A stretch of 64,000 bases of DNA from Arenibacter aquaticus (GCF_003957295.1 NZ_RQPJ01000001.1:434001-498000), one strand, 5' to 3'. Positions 1 to 8,758 are shown, counted from the stretch's first letter. The notes: generated from the sequence alone by a model not told the origin. Numbers and translations: made by a program.

Positions 1-270
1 GGTGGCAAATCGGTATTTATACCCAAGGGCAATGCAGATACCCAGGGTGCCCATAACCAAAAAATAGATGTACATGCCATTTCCCGGCAAGGGCTGCAAC
101 CATTCAAAACCAATAAAGGTAAAGGTAAAACTGGGTTCAATCAGGGTGCGTCTCACCCATCCGGTAAGGATGGCCCCGTAGCATTCCAGGCTAACGAGAA
201 TCCCAAAAAAAATCCGAAATATCAGCAGTGGGCTATTATCGATTTGCTTAAAAAGAAATCGATCCCACAT
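1..270 (-). CDS. HTTM-domain membrane protein, N-terminal part (cut by left edge)
   Basis: The frame opens with ATG at 270, directly after the TAA of ribF (no spacer), and runs off the left edge, so about 90 residues are visible. They read as a short polar N-terminus (MWDRFLFKQID) followed by hydrophobic stretches and the pattern PLLIFRIFFG...TLIEPSFTF...GFEWLQPLPG, which fits the start of HTTM / vitamin K-dependent gamma-carboxylase-like membrane proteins of Bacteroidota. The TAA-ATG contact suggests translational coupling to ribF and one transcript. The function of these bacterial proteins is not established. The family call rests on N-terminal pattern only. Confidence 0.7.
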   Translation of the reverse strand, partial: MWDRFLFKQIDNSPLLIFRIFFGILVSLECYGAILTGWVRRTLIEPSFTFTFIGFEWLQPLPGNGMYIYFLVMGTLGICIALGYKYRFAT

Positions 271-1197
271 TTACTCGGAGATTATGGAGAGGGAGGTCAC
301 CCTATCCTTTTTTAACTGTGCCTGAAGGGCCTCAACGGAATCAAACTTGTGTTCATCCCGGATGCGGTCTATAATATCTATCTGTATCTTTTTATCGTAC
401 AGATCCTGATCAAAGTCGAAGAAATTGATCTCAATGCTTTTGGCTGTACCTTCCACGGTAGGGTTGTACCCAATATTCATCATACCAAAGACCTTGTTGC
501 CATCTATATGGCTACTCACTACATAGACCCCGTTCTTAGGGATTAGCTTGTATTCCTCCGGTATGTGCAAATTGGCGGTAGGAAAGTCTAACTTACGCCC
601 CAGTCCTTTGCCCCTTATTACTGTTCCGGTAAGCATATACCGGTATCCCAAATAGGAGTTGGCGGTCTTTATATCGCCTTCCCCCAAGGCCTTTCTAATC
701 TTAGTGGAACTTACCGAGACATCGTCTATTTCCTGTGCCGATATTTCCTCCACCTCAAAATCCAGGGCATTGCCAAAAGCGATCAGGTCGTTTATATTGG
801 CATTCCTATTTCTTCCAAACCTATGGTCATATCCAATAATGATCTTTTTTGTCTTTAGGTCGTTTACCAGGATATCCCTAACAAATTCGGTTGCGGACAA
901 ACGGGAAAACTCCTGGGTAAAGGGGTGTATTATTAAAATATCTATCCCAATTTCCTTCAAAATAGACACCTTCTCATCTATGGTATTCAAAAGCTTTATG
1001 GAGACATCTTTTTGCAACACCATTCTGGGGTGTGGAAAAAAAGTTAGCACTGTAGATTTCAATTCTAACAGTTTGGCATTATTTATGAGCCTTTCCAATA
1101 TTTTACGATGACCTATATGCACCCCGTCAAAAGTGCCAATGGTAATGGCAGTAGGGTGCGCTTTGTCGTAATTGGAGATGCTTTGAACTGTTATCAC
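271..1197 (-). CDS. ribF: bifunctional riboflavin kinase / FMN adenylyltransferase
   Basis: Converts riboflavin to FMN and FMN to FAD in the cytoplasm. The N-terminal nucleotidyltransferase half has GTFDGVHIGH at residues 21-30, IIIGYDHRFGR near 118-128 and SSTKIR near 163-168. The C-terminal flavokinase half has the nucleotide-binding GKGLGRKLDFPTANL stretch near residue 200. The length of 308 residues is normal for the family. The start codon is GTG (positions 1197-1195); no ATG gives a better N-terminus, and the first residues MITVQSI lead straight into the adenylyltransferase strand. It is divergent from the protease gene and is followed without a gap by the HTTM gene. Confidence 0.95.
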   Translation of the reverse strand: MITVQSISNYDKAHPTAITIGTFDGVHIGHRKILERLINNAKLLELKSTVLTFFPHPRMVLQKDVSIKLLNTIDEKVSILKEIGIDILIIHPFTQEFSRLSATEFVRDILVNDLKTKKIIIGYDHRFGRNRNANINDLIAFGNALDFEVEEISAQEIDDVSVSSTKIRKALGEGDIKTANSYLGYRYMLTGTVIRGKGLGRKLDFPTANLHIPEEYKLIPKNGVYVVSSHIDGNKVFGMMNIGYNPTVEGTAKSIEINFFDFDQDLYDKKIQIDIIDRIRDEHKFDSVEALQAQLKKDRVTSLSIISE

Positions 1198-1219
1198 AAA
1201 ATGGAATAATAAAAAAACT

Positions 1220-1227
1220 TATCTTTG
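1220..1227 (+). promoter_or_regulatory. Bacteroidota -7 promoter element of the metalloprotease gene
   Basis: TATCTTTG matches the TAnnTTTG element used by the main sigma factor of Bacteroidota. Transcription would begin near 1234, after a possible TTG start at 1230 and before the ATG at 1251, so it supports the ATG. I find no TTG at the usual -33 spacing. Confidence 0.5.
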
Positions 1228-1250
1228 AGTTGGTACAAAAAACCCTTTTG

Positions 1251-4200
1251 ATGGTTGTAAAATTACGTCTTGTTTTTTCAATATCCATATTTTTTCTCAG
1301 CTATTACGGATTTGGACAAACTAACTACTGGCAAAAAAGCAACCAAAGGAGCAGTAATGCGGCCAGGCAAATAGCAAAACTGGAGATTGGAAACGGCCAG
1401 ACCTTCACCTTACAGAAGGAAAAATTTACAAAAGAGCTACAAGACGCCCAAGTCCGTAAAGGCAAAAACATAATCAGCCTCCCCGATGAGAACGGCACCT
1501 TAATTCCCTTTGTGATAAAGGAGGCCTCGGTGCTGGCCCCAGAACTGGCGCAAAAATACCCCCAGATAAAATCGTACGTAGGCCAAGCCGTCAACAATAG
1601 CAAGGACAGGGTGCGCTTTAGTGTTTCCCAAAAGGGCATACAGAGCATGATTGTTTACGGGGACCATAAAAATGCCACCTTTATGCAGAAGGTATCCAAT
1701 TCGGACAACGAATATGTGGTATACAATAGGCAGGATGCCCTTATGATGAATACCAATTTCATCTGTGAGACCTCTTCGCGTATTGAAAAAGAGAAGGGGC
1801 CCACCGCCTTAAAATTGCTGGACGGACAGGTATTGCGAAAATTTAGGGTAGCCATTTCCGCCACCGGGGAGTATACGGAATACCACGGCGGTACCGTTGC
1901 CGATGCCCTTGCGGCCATTAATGCCACCATTACACGGGTCAACGAAGTATTTGAAACCGACCTGGGGATAAGCCTGGAGCTTGTTGCCAATACGGACGAG
2001 GTCATCTACACCGACAAGGATACCGATCCTTACGGCTCCAACCTAAACTCTGAAGCACAAAGCACCCTAAATACCGTTATAGGCGCAGAAAATTACGATG
2101 TTGGCCACTTGTTCCAAAACGATGAAAATGGAGGAAACGCCGGTTATATTGCCTCGGTATGTATAGACACCCGAAAGGGAAGCGCCTACTCCTCTGCCCT
2201 GGTACCACAGGGCGATATTTTTGACCTGGATTTTGTAGCTCATGAAATGGGCCATCAGTTTGGGGCCAACCACACCTGGTCCTTTGAGTCCGAAGGCACC
2301 CTGGTACAGGCAGAACCCGGCAGTGGCACCACCATAATGGGATATGCGGGCATCTCTGGCAGTGAAAATGTTGCCCTTAACGGAGACGACTACTTTCACT
2401 ATTACAGTATTTTCCAAATTCTGGAATATGTTAAGACCACCAGCTGTGCCCAGGAAATACCCCTGCTGAACAGCCCACCTGAAATTGTACCCACGGGGAA
2501 CTTTATCATCCCTAAATCTACTGCCTTTCGCCTAACGGGCACGGCCTCTGATGCGGACGAAGAGGATATTCTTACCTACAATTGGGAGCAGATAGACGAT
2601 GGGATCGTTACCCACAATACCTTTGGCCCTACCAATCTCAGCGGCGCCAATTTTAGATCTTTAAAACCCACGGTAAAACCTAGCAGATATTTCCCCCGGC
2701 TCTCCAGTATAGTGGCCGGCAACCTTACCCAGACCAACCCCAACATCAATACCACCTGGGAGACCGTTTCCGATGTGGAGCGGGAATTGGATTTTGCCCT
2801 TACGGTCAGGGACAACTCCCTTGGCGGGGGACAGGTAGCCTCAGATCTGGTAAAAGTAAAGGTAATAGACAATGCGGGCCCGTTTACGGTGAGCTCCCAA
2901 TCTACCAATGTATCCTATGTGGCCGGAACCAGACAGCAGGTGGTTTGGGATGTGGCAGAAACCAACCACGCCCCCATAAACACCCAGACTGTAGATATTT
3001 ATTTTTCGGCCAATGGCGGGGCTTCCTTCCCTATTGTATTGGCAGATAGCGTGCCCAATGACGGCCAACAGGACATTCTTATCCCCGGCTTTGCCACTCC
3101 CACCGCCCGTATCATGGTGAGAGCCCATGACAATATATTTCTAGCGGTAAATACAAGCGATTTTACGGTCACCTCTTCTGATATGGTCCTCAATTTTCCC
3201 CAATTGGAATACGAGGTCTGCCAGGGCAGTGATCTAATCGCCCCCTTTACCTATCAAACCTTTAATGGCTTTGAGGAGGAAGCTACCTTTTCCGCTTCTG
3301 GAATGCCAGCCGGACTCACCGCCAGCTTTTCGCCTGCCGCTACCACAGTGAACGATACGGTGGTAAACATCACCTTTTCCAACACGGCAGCGGTGAGTTC
3401 AGGTAATTATCCCATTACTATTATGGCCACGGCCGATACCATTGTTAAACAAGTGGATATAGACCTCAGGATTTTGGACACCAGCTTTAGCGATGTGGTA
3501 CTGCAACTCCCTGCCGATGGATCTGGCAGTGCCAATATTGCCACGGACCTGGAATGGGAATCCAACCCCTCCTACACCTCTTTTGATGTAGAGATTGCGG
3601 ACGATCCCGGGTTTAGCAATATCATAGAAACCGCCACCGTGCTCTTTAACACCTACCTCACCAGTAGCTTGGAGGAAGAAACTACTTACTATTGGCGGGT
3701 AAAACCAAAAAACAGTTGTGGGGAGGGCACTTTTGGCCCTGCCTTTAGTTTTACCACCCTGGAACTAAATTGTGCCACGGAAACCGCTAGTGACCTGCCG
3801 CTTACCATCCCCTCTGTGGGAACCCCTACCATTACCTCTACCATTACCATGTTGAACGACCTTCCCATTTCGGATGTAAACGTAAACCTGGATATAGACC
3901 ATTCCTATTTGGCAGATTTGGAAATAGCCCTTATTTCCCCTGCCGGGACAAGGGTAATCCTGGTCTCCAATTCCTGCGGTGGCAATCCGGATATATTGGC
4001 CACATTTGATGATGACGGCAATAGCTTTATTTGCGGAAGCGGTCCGGCCATATTGGGCACCGTAAGGCCCTTGGGCTCCCTGGCGGCCTTTAATGGGGAA
4101 TCTACCCTTGGGGATTGGACCCTGGAAGTAAAGGACATAGCCTCATCGGACGGGGGAACCCTAAATGCCTTTTCCATAGACATATGCGTGGAAGGCAATT

Positions 4201-5024
4201 TTAGGCTGGACGAGGACAAGGACGGGGTGTTTGACGACGGTGACGACCTCTGCCTAAATACCCCAATGGGTGTACAGGTAGACCTCAACGGCTGCCCGGT
4301 ATACATTCTTCCGCCCAGCAACTTCCAAGTAGAGATAAACAGCGAATCCTGTAGCAATAAAAATGACGGGAACATACGAATAGTGGCCGATCTAAATATG
4401 GACTATGAGGTAAGCCTCATTGGCCCTGGGGTGAATTCCACTTCCAGCTTTACCAATTTTTATTACGAGGAAAACCTCAACGCCGGCAACTATGAAATAT
4501 GCATCACCGGTACCGATGATGACATCGTATACGAAACCTATTGCTTTGAAGTCGTTATCAACGAACCCCCACCCCTATCGGTCACCGCCAAACTCACTGC
4601 CGATGGCACACAGGCAATGCTGACCCTGGACGGGGGAACGGACTATAACATAGAATTGAACGGTATAGTTACCCAAACCAAAGCATCAACCGTGGTGCTG
4701 GACCTAAAAAAGGGCGTAAACCAATTAAAAGTGTACACCAACCTATCCTGTCAGGGCAGTTATGAGGAACAATTTATTTTGGCAGATCAACCCATTGTAT
4801 ACCCCAACCCCTTTGTAGACCAACTAGAGGTGTTATTAAAGCAGGGGCCTGAGGATATCAATGTCAAAATCTTTAATTTTGCGGGACAATTGATCCGCTC
4901 CAAAGATTATAAGCTCCAAAATGATGGGATCAGCATTGCATTACCGGGACTGCCTTCCGGAATGTACATCCTTAAATTAAGGGGAGAAGGCGTACAAAGC
5001 AGTTTTAAGATCATAAAAGAATAG
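1251..5024 (+). CDS. secreted reprolysin-type zinc metalloprotease with P-domain and T9SS type A sorting domain
   Basis: Predicted secreted or surface-bound endopeptidase. The ATG at 1251 gives a clean signal peptide (MVVKLRLVFSISIFFLSYYGFGQ); an upstream in-frame TTG at 1230 would spoil it and lies too close to the promoter. The zinc site HEMGHQFGANH begins at about residue 331 and matches the HExxHxxGxxH metzincin signature. After the catalytic domain come Ig/Fn3-like segments with a SYVAGTRQQVVWDV stretch, a proprotein-convertase P-domain-like block (from about CATETASDLPLTIP to FSIDICVEG), and a DEDKDGVFDDGDD calcium-loop motif. The C-terminus (VYPNPF... GMYILKLRG ... FKIIKE) is a T9SS type A sorting domain. 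The lipoprotein gene follows after 4 bp, probably co-transcribed. Confidence 0.93.
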   Translation: MVVKLRLVFSISIFFLSYYGFGQTNYWQKSNQRSSNAARQIAKLEIGNGQTFTLQKEKFTKELQDAQVRKGKNIISLPDENGTLIPFVIKEASVLAPELAQKYPQIKSYVGQAVNNSKDRVRFSVSQKGIQSMIVYGDHKNATFMQKVSNSDNEYVVYNRQDALMMNTNFICETSSRIEKEKGPTALKLLDGQVLRKFRVAISATGEYTEYHGGTVADALAAINATITRVNEVFETDLGISLELVANTDEVIYTDKDTDPYGSNLNSEAQSTLNTVIGAENYDVGHLFQNDENGGNAGYIASVCIDTRKGSAYSSALVPQGDIFDLDFVAHEMGHQFGANHTWSFESEGTLVQAEPGSGTTIMGYAGISGSENVALNGDDYFHYYSIFQILEYVKTTSCAQEIPLLNSPPEIVPTGNFIIPKSTAFRLTGTASDADEEDILTYNWEQIDDGIVTHNTFGPTNLSGANFRSLKPTVKPSRYFPRLSSIVAGNLTQTNPNINTTWETVSDVERELDFALTVRDNSLGGGQVASDLVKVKVIDNAGPFTVSSQSTNVSYVAGTRQQVVWDVAETNHAPINTQTVDIYFSANGGASFPIVLADSVPNDGQQDILIPGFATPTARIMVRAHDNIFLAVNTSDFTVTSSDMVLNFPQLEYEVCQGSDLIAPFTYQTFNGFEEEATFSASGMPAGLTASFSPAATTVNDTVVNITFSNTAAVSSGNYPITIMATADTIVKQVDIDLRILDTSFSDVVLQLPADGSGSANIATDLEWESNPSYTSFDVEIADDPGFSNIIETATVLFNTYLTSSLEEETTYYWRVKPKNSCGEGTFGPAFSFTTLELNCATETASDLPLTIPSVGTPTITSTITMLNDLPISDVNVNLDIDHSYLADLEIALISPAGTRVILVSNSCGGNPDILATFDDDGNSFICGSGPAILGTVRPLGSLAAFNGESTLGDWTLEVKDIASSDGGTLNAFSIDICVEGNFRLDEDKDGVFDDGDDLCLNTPMGVQVDLNGCPVYILPPSNFQVEINSESCSNKNDGNIRIVADLNMDYEVSLIGPGVNSTSSFTNFYYEENLNAGNYEICITGTDDDIVYETYCFEVVINEPPPLSVTAKLTADGTQAMLTLDGGTDYNIELNGIVTQTKASTVVLDLKKGVNQLKVYTNLSCQGSYEEQFILADQPIVYPNPFVDQLEVLLKQGPEDINVKIFNFAGQLIRSKDYKLQNDGISIALPGLPSGMYILKLRGEGVQSSFKIIKE

Positions 5025-5028
5025 AGGG

Positions 5029-5712
5029 ATGAAACCAATAGCCATCATATTATGTTTTTTGGCCTTAGTGGGTTGCGGAGGAAAAAGCTCCCCCAAGCCA
5101 CCTACATCGGCACTGTTGGTCTTCCCCGAAAAGAACTCGGAATGCACTACTGGCCAGGATATTAATGGCAGCAATACCTCCTTGGTAGAATTTAGGTGGC
5201 AGGCATCGGAACATACAGAATCTTATCAACTAAGGGCCACCAATATAAATACCAATACCACCCAGACCATAGTGGTTACCGGTACATCGGCAAGTTTGCC
5301 TTTAGAGAAGGGCGATGCCTTTTCCTGGTACATTATCTCCAAGAACGACGATGTTTCGGAAACGGCCCGCAGTGAAACCTGGTTGTTCTACAATGCCGGG
5401 TCAGAGACCACCTATGCCCCTTTTCCGGCCGAGGTGATAGCACCCAAAACGGGAGCCACCGTAACCAAGGACATTAACAATGAGGTAGCGTTAAATTGGG
5501 AGGGAGCGGATATAGACAATGACTTGGAGGGCTATGAGGTATATTTCTCCACAGAAAATCCGCCTACCACTTTAATAGCCACCTTGACCAATGGCACCTC
5601 GGATATAACGGTAAGCGTAGAGTCGGACACCGTTTACTACTGGCGTGTACTTACCCGGGATTTGGAAGGCAATACGGCCACCAACCAAGTATCCCAATTT
5701 AAAGTGCGTTAA
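5029..5712 (+). CDS. lipoprotein with fibronectin-like repeats
   Basis: The signal peptide MKPIAIILCFLALVGC ends in a lipobox (LVGC), giving a lipidated Cys at residue 16. The mature protein has two similar beta-sandwich-like halves, each ending in a W/Y-rich strand (AFSWYIISKNDD; VYYWRVLTRDLEGN), typical of Fn3 domains in Bacteroidota surface proteins. It follows the metalloprotease by 4 bp, so it may assist or anchor that system; that is inference. Its stop lies only 8 bp from the convergent pth stop, leaving no room for a separate terminator. Confidence 0.8.
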   Translation: MKPIAIILCFLALVGCGGKSSPKPPTSALLVFPEKNSECTTGQDINGSNTSLVEFRWQASEHTESYQLRATNINTNTTQTIVVTGTSASLPLEKGDAFSWYIISKNDDVSETARSETWLFYNAGSETTYAPFPAEVIAPKTGATVTKDINNEVALNWEGADIDNDLEGYEVYFSTENPPTTLIATLTNGTSDITVSVESDTVYYWRVLTRDLEGNTATNQVSQFKVR

Positions 5713-5720
5713 AGAGCGGC

Positions 5721-6350
5721 CTAGCTACCGTTAAACTGGTTCATGGTCCTGTTTACACCGGCCAGTACAAAAGAGCGCACCAGCTCATCGGTTTTCTTAA
5801 AACGTTCGGGCAGGGCATCCTTTTCCTCTTCGTTCCATTCGCCCAAGACGTAGTCTATCTGTCTTCCTTTTCCAAAATCGGCCCCAACACCAAAGCGCAA
5901 TCTGTTGTATTTGGTAGTTTGCAGTACCTGCTGTATGTCCTTTAGGCCATTATGCCCCCCATCACTACCCTTGGCTTTTAAGCGCAAGGTACCAAAGGGA
6001 AGGTTAATATCATCTGTAATGACCAATACGTTCTCTAAAGGAATATTCTCCTTGTCCATCCAATACTTAAGCGCCTTTCCGCTTCTGTTCATATAGGTAG
6101 AGGGCTTAAGACATAGAATGCTCCTCCCCTTTACCTTAAAGGTAGCCAGGTCCCCAAGTTTGGCGGTCTCAAAGGTGAAATCTTCCTGTTGGGCCAGGGA
6201 ATCCAACACTTTAAAACCAATATTATGCCGGGTTTCGGCATACTCCTGCCCAATATTACCGAGTCCTACGATCAGAAATTTTTTCATGGTGTCTTTTTCG
6301 TCCAACCATGTCCTATTCAAATTAAAAAGTGATTTTAAGATGTGGAACAT
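5721..6350 (-). CDS. pth: peptidyl-tRNA hydrolase
   Basis: Recycles peptidyl-tRNA released from stalled ribosomes. The fold-defining MKKFLIVGLGNIG strand, the catalytic His in ETRHNIGF, the LKPSTYMNRSGKA loop, DDINLPFG and GSDGGHNGLK are all present. The frame from 6350 has a 21-residue extension before MKKFLIV; related flavobacterial entries are sometimes annotated with such an extension, and an ATG at 6287 giving the classic N-terminus is an equally good start. It lies downstream of rplY, a common pairing, with a terminator-like hairpin between them. Confidence 0.95.
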   Translation of the reverse strand: MFHILKSLFNLNRTWLDEKDTMKKFLIVGLGNIGQEYAETRHNIGFKVLDSLAQQEDFTFETAKLGDLATFKVKGRSILCLKPSTYMNRSGKALKYWMDKENIPLENVLVITDDINLPFGTLRLKAKGSDGGHNGLKDIQQVLQTTKYNRLRFGVGADFGKGRQIDYVLGEWNEEEKDALPERFKKTDELVRSFVLAGVNRTMNQFNGS

Positions 6351-6384
6351 AGTACAGTTTTAAGAAAGCTATAAAAATACAAAA

Positions 6385-6406
6385 GCATCCCGCTGTAGCG
6401 GGATGC
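6385..6406 (-). terminator. rho-independent terminator after rplY
   Basis: A perfect 9-bp stem (GCATCCCGC / GCGGGATGC) with a TGTA loop is followed on the minus strand by a T-rich run (TTTTGTATTTTT). It lies just after the rplY stop and should limit read-through into pth. Confidence 0.8.
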
Positions 6407-6429
6407 CCTTATCTAAAATTTCAAAAAAT

Positions 6430-7056
6430 TTATTCGTTACCTTCAGCAGCTGCATCGGCAGTAGCTTCGGCTCCTTCTTCTTCTTCATCGTCGTCATCGG
6501 TCAAGATAGCGTTACGTGCAGCTTTAACCTGTACCACAACCGTAGTGTCCGGGTGAAGAATAGTAAACTCATCTTTCAACAATGAGGCAACGGAAATATT
6601 TCCTCCGATTTTCAATTTAGAAATATCAACATCAAAGAAATCTGGCAGGTTGTCTGGCAAGGCCTTGATAGCCAATTTTCTTTTTCTAAACAACAATCTA
6701 CCACCATTTCTAACCCCAGGAGAGTTTCCTATCAACCTTACAGGGATATTCATGGTAACCTCTTTGTCCTTGAACAATTGATAGAAATCTATGTGCAGAA
6801 TGCTATCGGTTACAGGGTGAAATTGGATATCCTGTAGTACGGCATCAATCTTGTCCCCACCATCCAATTCAATCACAACAGTGTGTGCGTTTGGAGTGTA
6901 AACCAAGTCTTTGAACGCTAGTTCTTCCGCTGAAAAGTGCAATGGTTTTTCCCCTCCGTAAATAACGCAAGGAACCTTTCCAGCATTACGCAAGGCCTTT
7001 GTTGCTTTTTTGCCCACGCTTTCTCTTTCTGATCCTTTAATTGTAATTGACTTCAT
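6430..7056 (-). CDS. rplY: 50S ribosomal protein L25 / general stress protein Ctc
   Basis: Binds 5S rRNA in the large subunit. The N-terminus [20 protein letters not shown] and the [18 protein letters not shown] stretch are the L25 domain. The long form (208 residues) has the C-terminal TL5/Ctc beta domain ([14 protein letters not shown]... [10 protein letters not shown]) and a very acidic tail ([13 protein letters not shown]), usual for Bacteroidota. prs lies immediately upstream on the same strand, a classical prs-rplY-pth order. Confidence 0.96.
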   Translation of the reverse strand: MKSITIKGSERESVGKKATKALRNAGKVPCVIYGGEKPLHFSAEELAFKDLVYTPNAHTVVIELDGGDKIDAVLQDIQFHPVTDSILHIDFYQLFKDKEVTMNIPVRLIGNSPGVRNGGRLLFRKRKLAIKALPDNLPDFFDVDISKLKIGGNISVASLLKDEFTILHPDTTVVVQVKAARNAILTDDDDEEEEGAEATADAAAEGNE

Positions 7057-7092
7057 TATATATATTAATAATTAATAATTCTATTGGTTTAC

Positions 7093-8034
7093 CTACATTA
7101 GAAACTTGGAACTAATGGAGGTATTGTGATGCACCCTGTGCATTACATCTGCAAACAATTCTGCACAGCTTATGACCCTTACCTTCTTGCTTTCCTTTTT
7201 AAGGGGAATGGAATCGGTAACAATAAGCTCGGACAGGTTGGAGTTTTCTATGCGCTCATAGGCATCCCCGGAGAGCAGTGCGTGCGTGCATATGGCCCTA
7301 ACGCTCAAAGCACCCTTGGCCATCATTAGGTCGGCTGCCTTGGTAAGTGTTCCTGCGGTATCTACCATATCATCAACCAGGACCACATTTTTACCCTGCA
7401 CATCGCCAATAAGTTCCATATGGGAAATTACGTTGGCCTGTGCCCTTTGCTTGTAACAGATCACTACGTCACAGCTTAGTGCCTTGGAATAGGCATAAGC
7501 CCTTTTAGACCCTCCCATATCAGGAGAGGCTATGGTTAAATCCTTTAGATTAAGGCTGTCCAAATACGGTAGGAACAAGGTAGAGGCAAACAAATGGTCT
7601 ACCGGTTTTTCAAAGAACCCTTGTATCTGGTCTGCGTGCAGATCCATGGTAATGATACGGGTTGCTCCGGCGGCCTCCAACATTTTGGCTACCAATTTGG
7701 CCGCAATGGGCACCCTTGGCTTGTCTTTTCTATCCTGTCTTGCCCATCCAAAGTAAGGCATTACTGCGGTAATGTGTCTTGCTGAGGCCCTTTTGGCGGC
7801 ATCTAACATCAACAACATTTCCATAAGGTTTTCAGAACTGGGATTGGTAGATCCTATTATAAAAACCCGCATACCCCTTATAGATTCTTCAAAAGATGGT
7901 TGAAATTCCCCATCACTATATCTTGAAAAAATCACATTACCTAAACTGGATCCAAAGGACTCGGCTATTTTTTCGGATAGCTTGGCACTTTGGGTACAGG
8001 TGAAGATTTTGGGCTCCGGCACTTGGTAGGACAT
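7093..8034 (-). CDS. prs: ribose-phosphate pyrophosphokinase (PRPP synthase)
   Basis: Makes PRPP from ribose 5-phosphate and ATP for nucleotide, His and Trp synthesis. Visible signatures: SDGEFQPSFEESIRG, the RQDRKDKPR loop, the LHADQIQGFF metal/substrate motif and the PRPP-binding VVLVDDMVDTAGT. I place the start at the ATG at 8034 (MSYQVPEPKIF), giving 313 residues, the normal length. The open frame continues to 8181, but those 49 residues are Lys/Asn-rich, unlike any PRPP synthase, and overlap the promoter. Confidence 0.96.
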   Translation of the reverse strand: MSYQVPEPKIFTCTQSAKLSEKIAESFGSSLGNVIFSRYSDGEFQPSFEESIRGMRVFIIGSTNPSSENLMEMLLMLDAAKRASARHITAVMPYFGWARQDRKDKPRVPIAAKLVAKMLEAAGATRIITMDLHADQIQGFFEKPVDHLFASTLFLPYLDSLNLKDLTIASPDMGGSKRAYAYSKALSCDVVICYKQRAQANVISHMELIGDVQGKNVVLVDDMVDTAGTLTKAADLMMAKGALSVRAICTHALLSGDAYERIENSNLSELIVTDSIPLKKESKKVRVISCAELFADVMHRVHHNTSISSKFLM

Positions 8035-8085
8035 TGTTAAGGTCTTGTTTTTTAGTTTATTGGCACTCCTATTTCTAAGGAGGTG

Positions 8086-8093
8086 CAAATTTA
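8086..8093 (-). promoter_or_regulatory. -7 element of prs
   Basis: Read on the minus strand this is TAAATTTG, matching TAnnTTTG. It lies about 50 bp before the prs ATG at 8034. No clear -33 TTG at the usual spacing. Confidence 0.4.
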
Positions 8094-8135
8094 GACATTT
8101 ATTTGGGTTGCTAAAGTATAATTCTTGATATTTTT

Positions 8136-8168
8136 TTGCGGATATAAAGAAAAATTTATTTAGTTTTG
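8136..8168 (+). promoter_or_regulatory. promoter upstream of the tRNA-Leu / GIY-YIG unit
   Basis: TTG at 8136-8138, a 22-bp spacer, then TAGTTTTG at 8161-8168: both Bacteroidota elements at acceptable spacing. It points at the broken tRNA-Leu copy at 8232 and through the nuclease ORF to the intact tRNA, so it is probably the original tRNA-Leu promoter. Confidence 0.55.
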
Positions 8169-8231
8169 CACTCGCAATCAAAGTCAGTGTTTTTAAAACG
8201 GCTGATTAAATTGAAATATTGGCGAAAGCAA

Positions 8232-8322
8232 TTTGCTCGAGTGCCTGCCTGCGGTAGGCAGGGCGGAACTGGTAGACCTGTCTGCCGACAGGCAGGCCTG
8301 ACTACCGACAGGCAGGCGCGCT
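8232..8322 (+). pseudogene. partial tRNA-Leu 5' copy interrupted by two palindromic inserts
   Basis: The stretches TTTGCTCGAGTG (8232-8243), GCGGAACTGGTAGAC (8263-8277) and GCGCT (8318-8322) join to reproduce the first 29 nt of the intact tRNA-Leu at 8594, plus 3 nt of its flank. Between them sit a 19-bp near-palindrome (8244-8262, CCTGCCTGCGGTAGGCAGG) and a 40-bp block (8278-8317) made of two similar units ending in CCGACAGGCAGG. The anticodon and 3' half are absent, so this is not a functional tRNA. Confidence 0.8.
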
Positions 8323-8341
8323 TAAGTTGAAATTTTGAAAA

Positions 8342-8587
8342 ATGGTTTGGATTTATGCCATATCTAGTTTGACTTCTAACTATATTTATGTGGGAATGAC
8401 CACAGATTTAGAAGCGCGGATAGAACGGCATAATAAAGGAAGAGAAAAAACGACCAGACCTTATGCTCCCTTTAAACTGATTTATACCGAACAGCGGGAA
8501 AATTGGAAAGAAGGTAGAAAAAGAGAAAAATATTGGAAATCAGGTGTTGGAAAAGAACAACTGAGAAAATTGAAATATAAAAAATAG
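8342..8587 (+). CDS. small GIY-YIG nuclease-domain protein
   Basis: Stand-alone GIY-YIG domain of 81 residues. WIYAISS...NYIYVGMT supplies the two signature strands (IYA/YVG in place of GIY/YIG), followed by DLEARIERHNKG with the conserved Arg and His, and a late Glu in KREKYWKSG. Such small proteins (UPF0213/YhbQ-like) are predicted DNA-cleaving or repair enzymes of unknown role. It lies between a partial and an intact copy of the same tRNA-Leu 5' sequence, starting 20 bp after the partial copy and ending 6 bp before the intact tRNA, so it looks lodged in the tRNA locus. It would be co-transcribed with the tRNA. Confidence 0.88.
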   Translation: MVWIYAISSLTSNYIYVGMTTDLEARIERHNKGREKTTRPYAPFKLIYTEQRENWKEGRKREKYWKSGVGKEQLRKLKYKK

Positions 8588-8593
8588 TAGTTT

Positions 8594-8674
8594 GCTCGAG
8601 TGGCGGAACTGGTAGACGCGCTGGATTCAAAATCCAGTTCCTTTGGAGTGTGGGTTCGATTCCCACCTCGAGTA
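8594..8674 (+). tRNA. tRNA-Leu (anticodon CAA)
   Basis: Acceptor stem GCTCGAG pairs with CTCGAGT (one G-U pair). A D arm GGCGGAACTGGTAGAC follows, then anticodon stem CTGGA/TCCAG with loop TTCAAAA (CAA at 8628-8630). A long variable arm (8638-8649) marks the Leu/Ser class. The T arm is GTGGG-TTCGATT-CCCAC, and the discriminator is A at 8674. CCA is not encoded. The 3' end is duplicated at 18.7 kb. Confidence 0.97.
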
Positions 8675-8741
8675 CAACAAAAACCCTGTAGATCTTATGA
8701 TTTACAGGGTTTTTTGGTTTTATAGGTTTTTAGGCCGATGG
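8663..8741 (+). repeat. attL-like direct repeat: tRNA-Leu 3' end plus terminator
   Basis: About 79 bp from the tRNA T-stem/acceptor through the terminator to CCGATGG recur in the same orientation at 18699-18776 with a handful of substitutions and a 1-nt deletion. The two copies bracket about 10 kb of accessory genes, as expected of the ends of an element integrated at the tRNA 3' end. Confidence 0.75.
8679..8715 (+). terminator. rho-independent terminator of tRNA-Leu
   Basis: Stem AAAACCCTGTA / TACAGGGTTTT with a 12-nt loop, ending in a run of six T. It begins 5 nt after the tRNA. Confidence 0.85.
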
Positions 8742-8758
8742 TGGATGGGCAGCCCGTA

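Noticed and set aside
7093-8181. Longer prs frame starting at 8181
   Set aside because: The 49 extra residues are unlike PRPP synthases and span the -7 element at 8086-8093; ATG 8034 gives the standard protein.
8232-8674. Group I intron with GIY-YIG homing endonuclease in tRNA-Leu
   Set aside because: The intact tRNA is complete without splicing, the insertion is not in the anticodon loop, and 270 bp filled by an ORF leave no room for an intron core.
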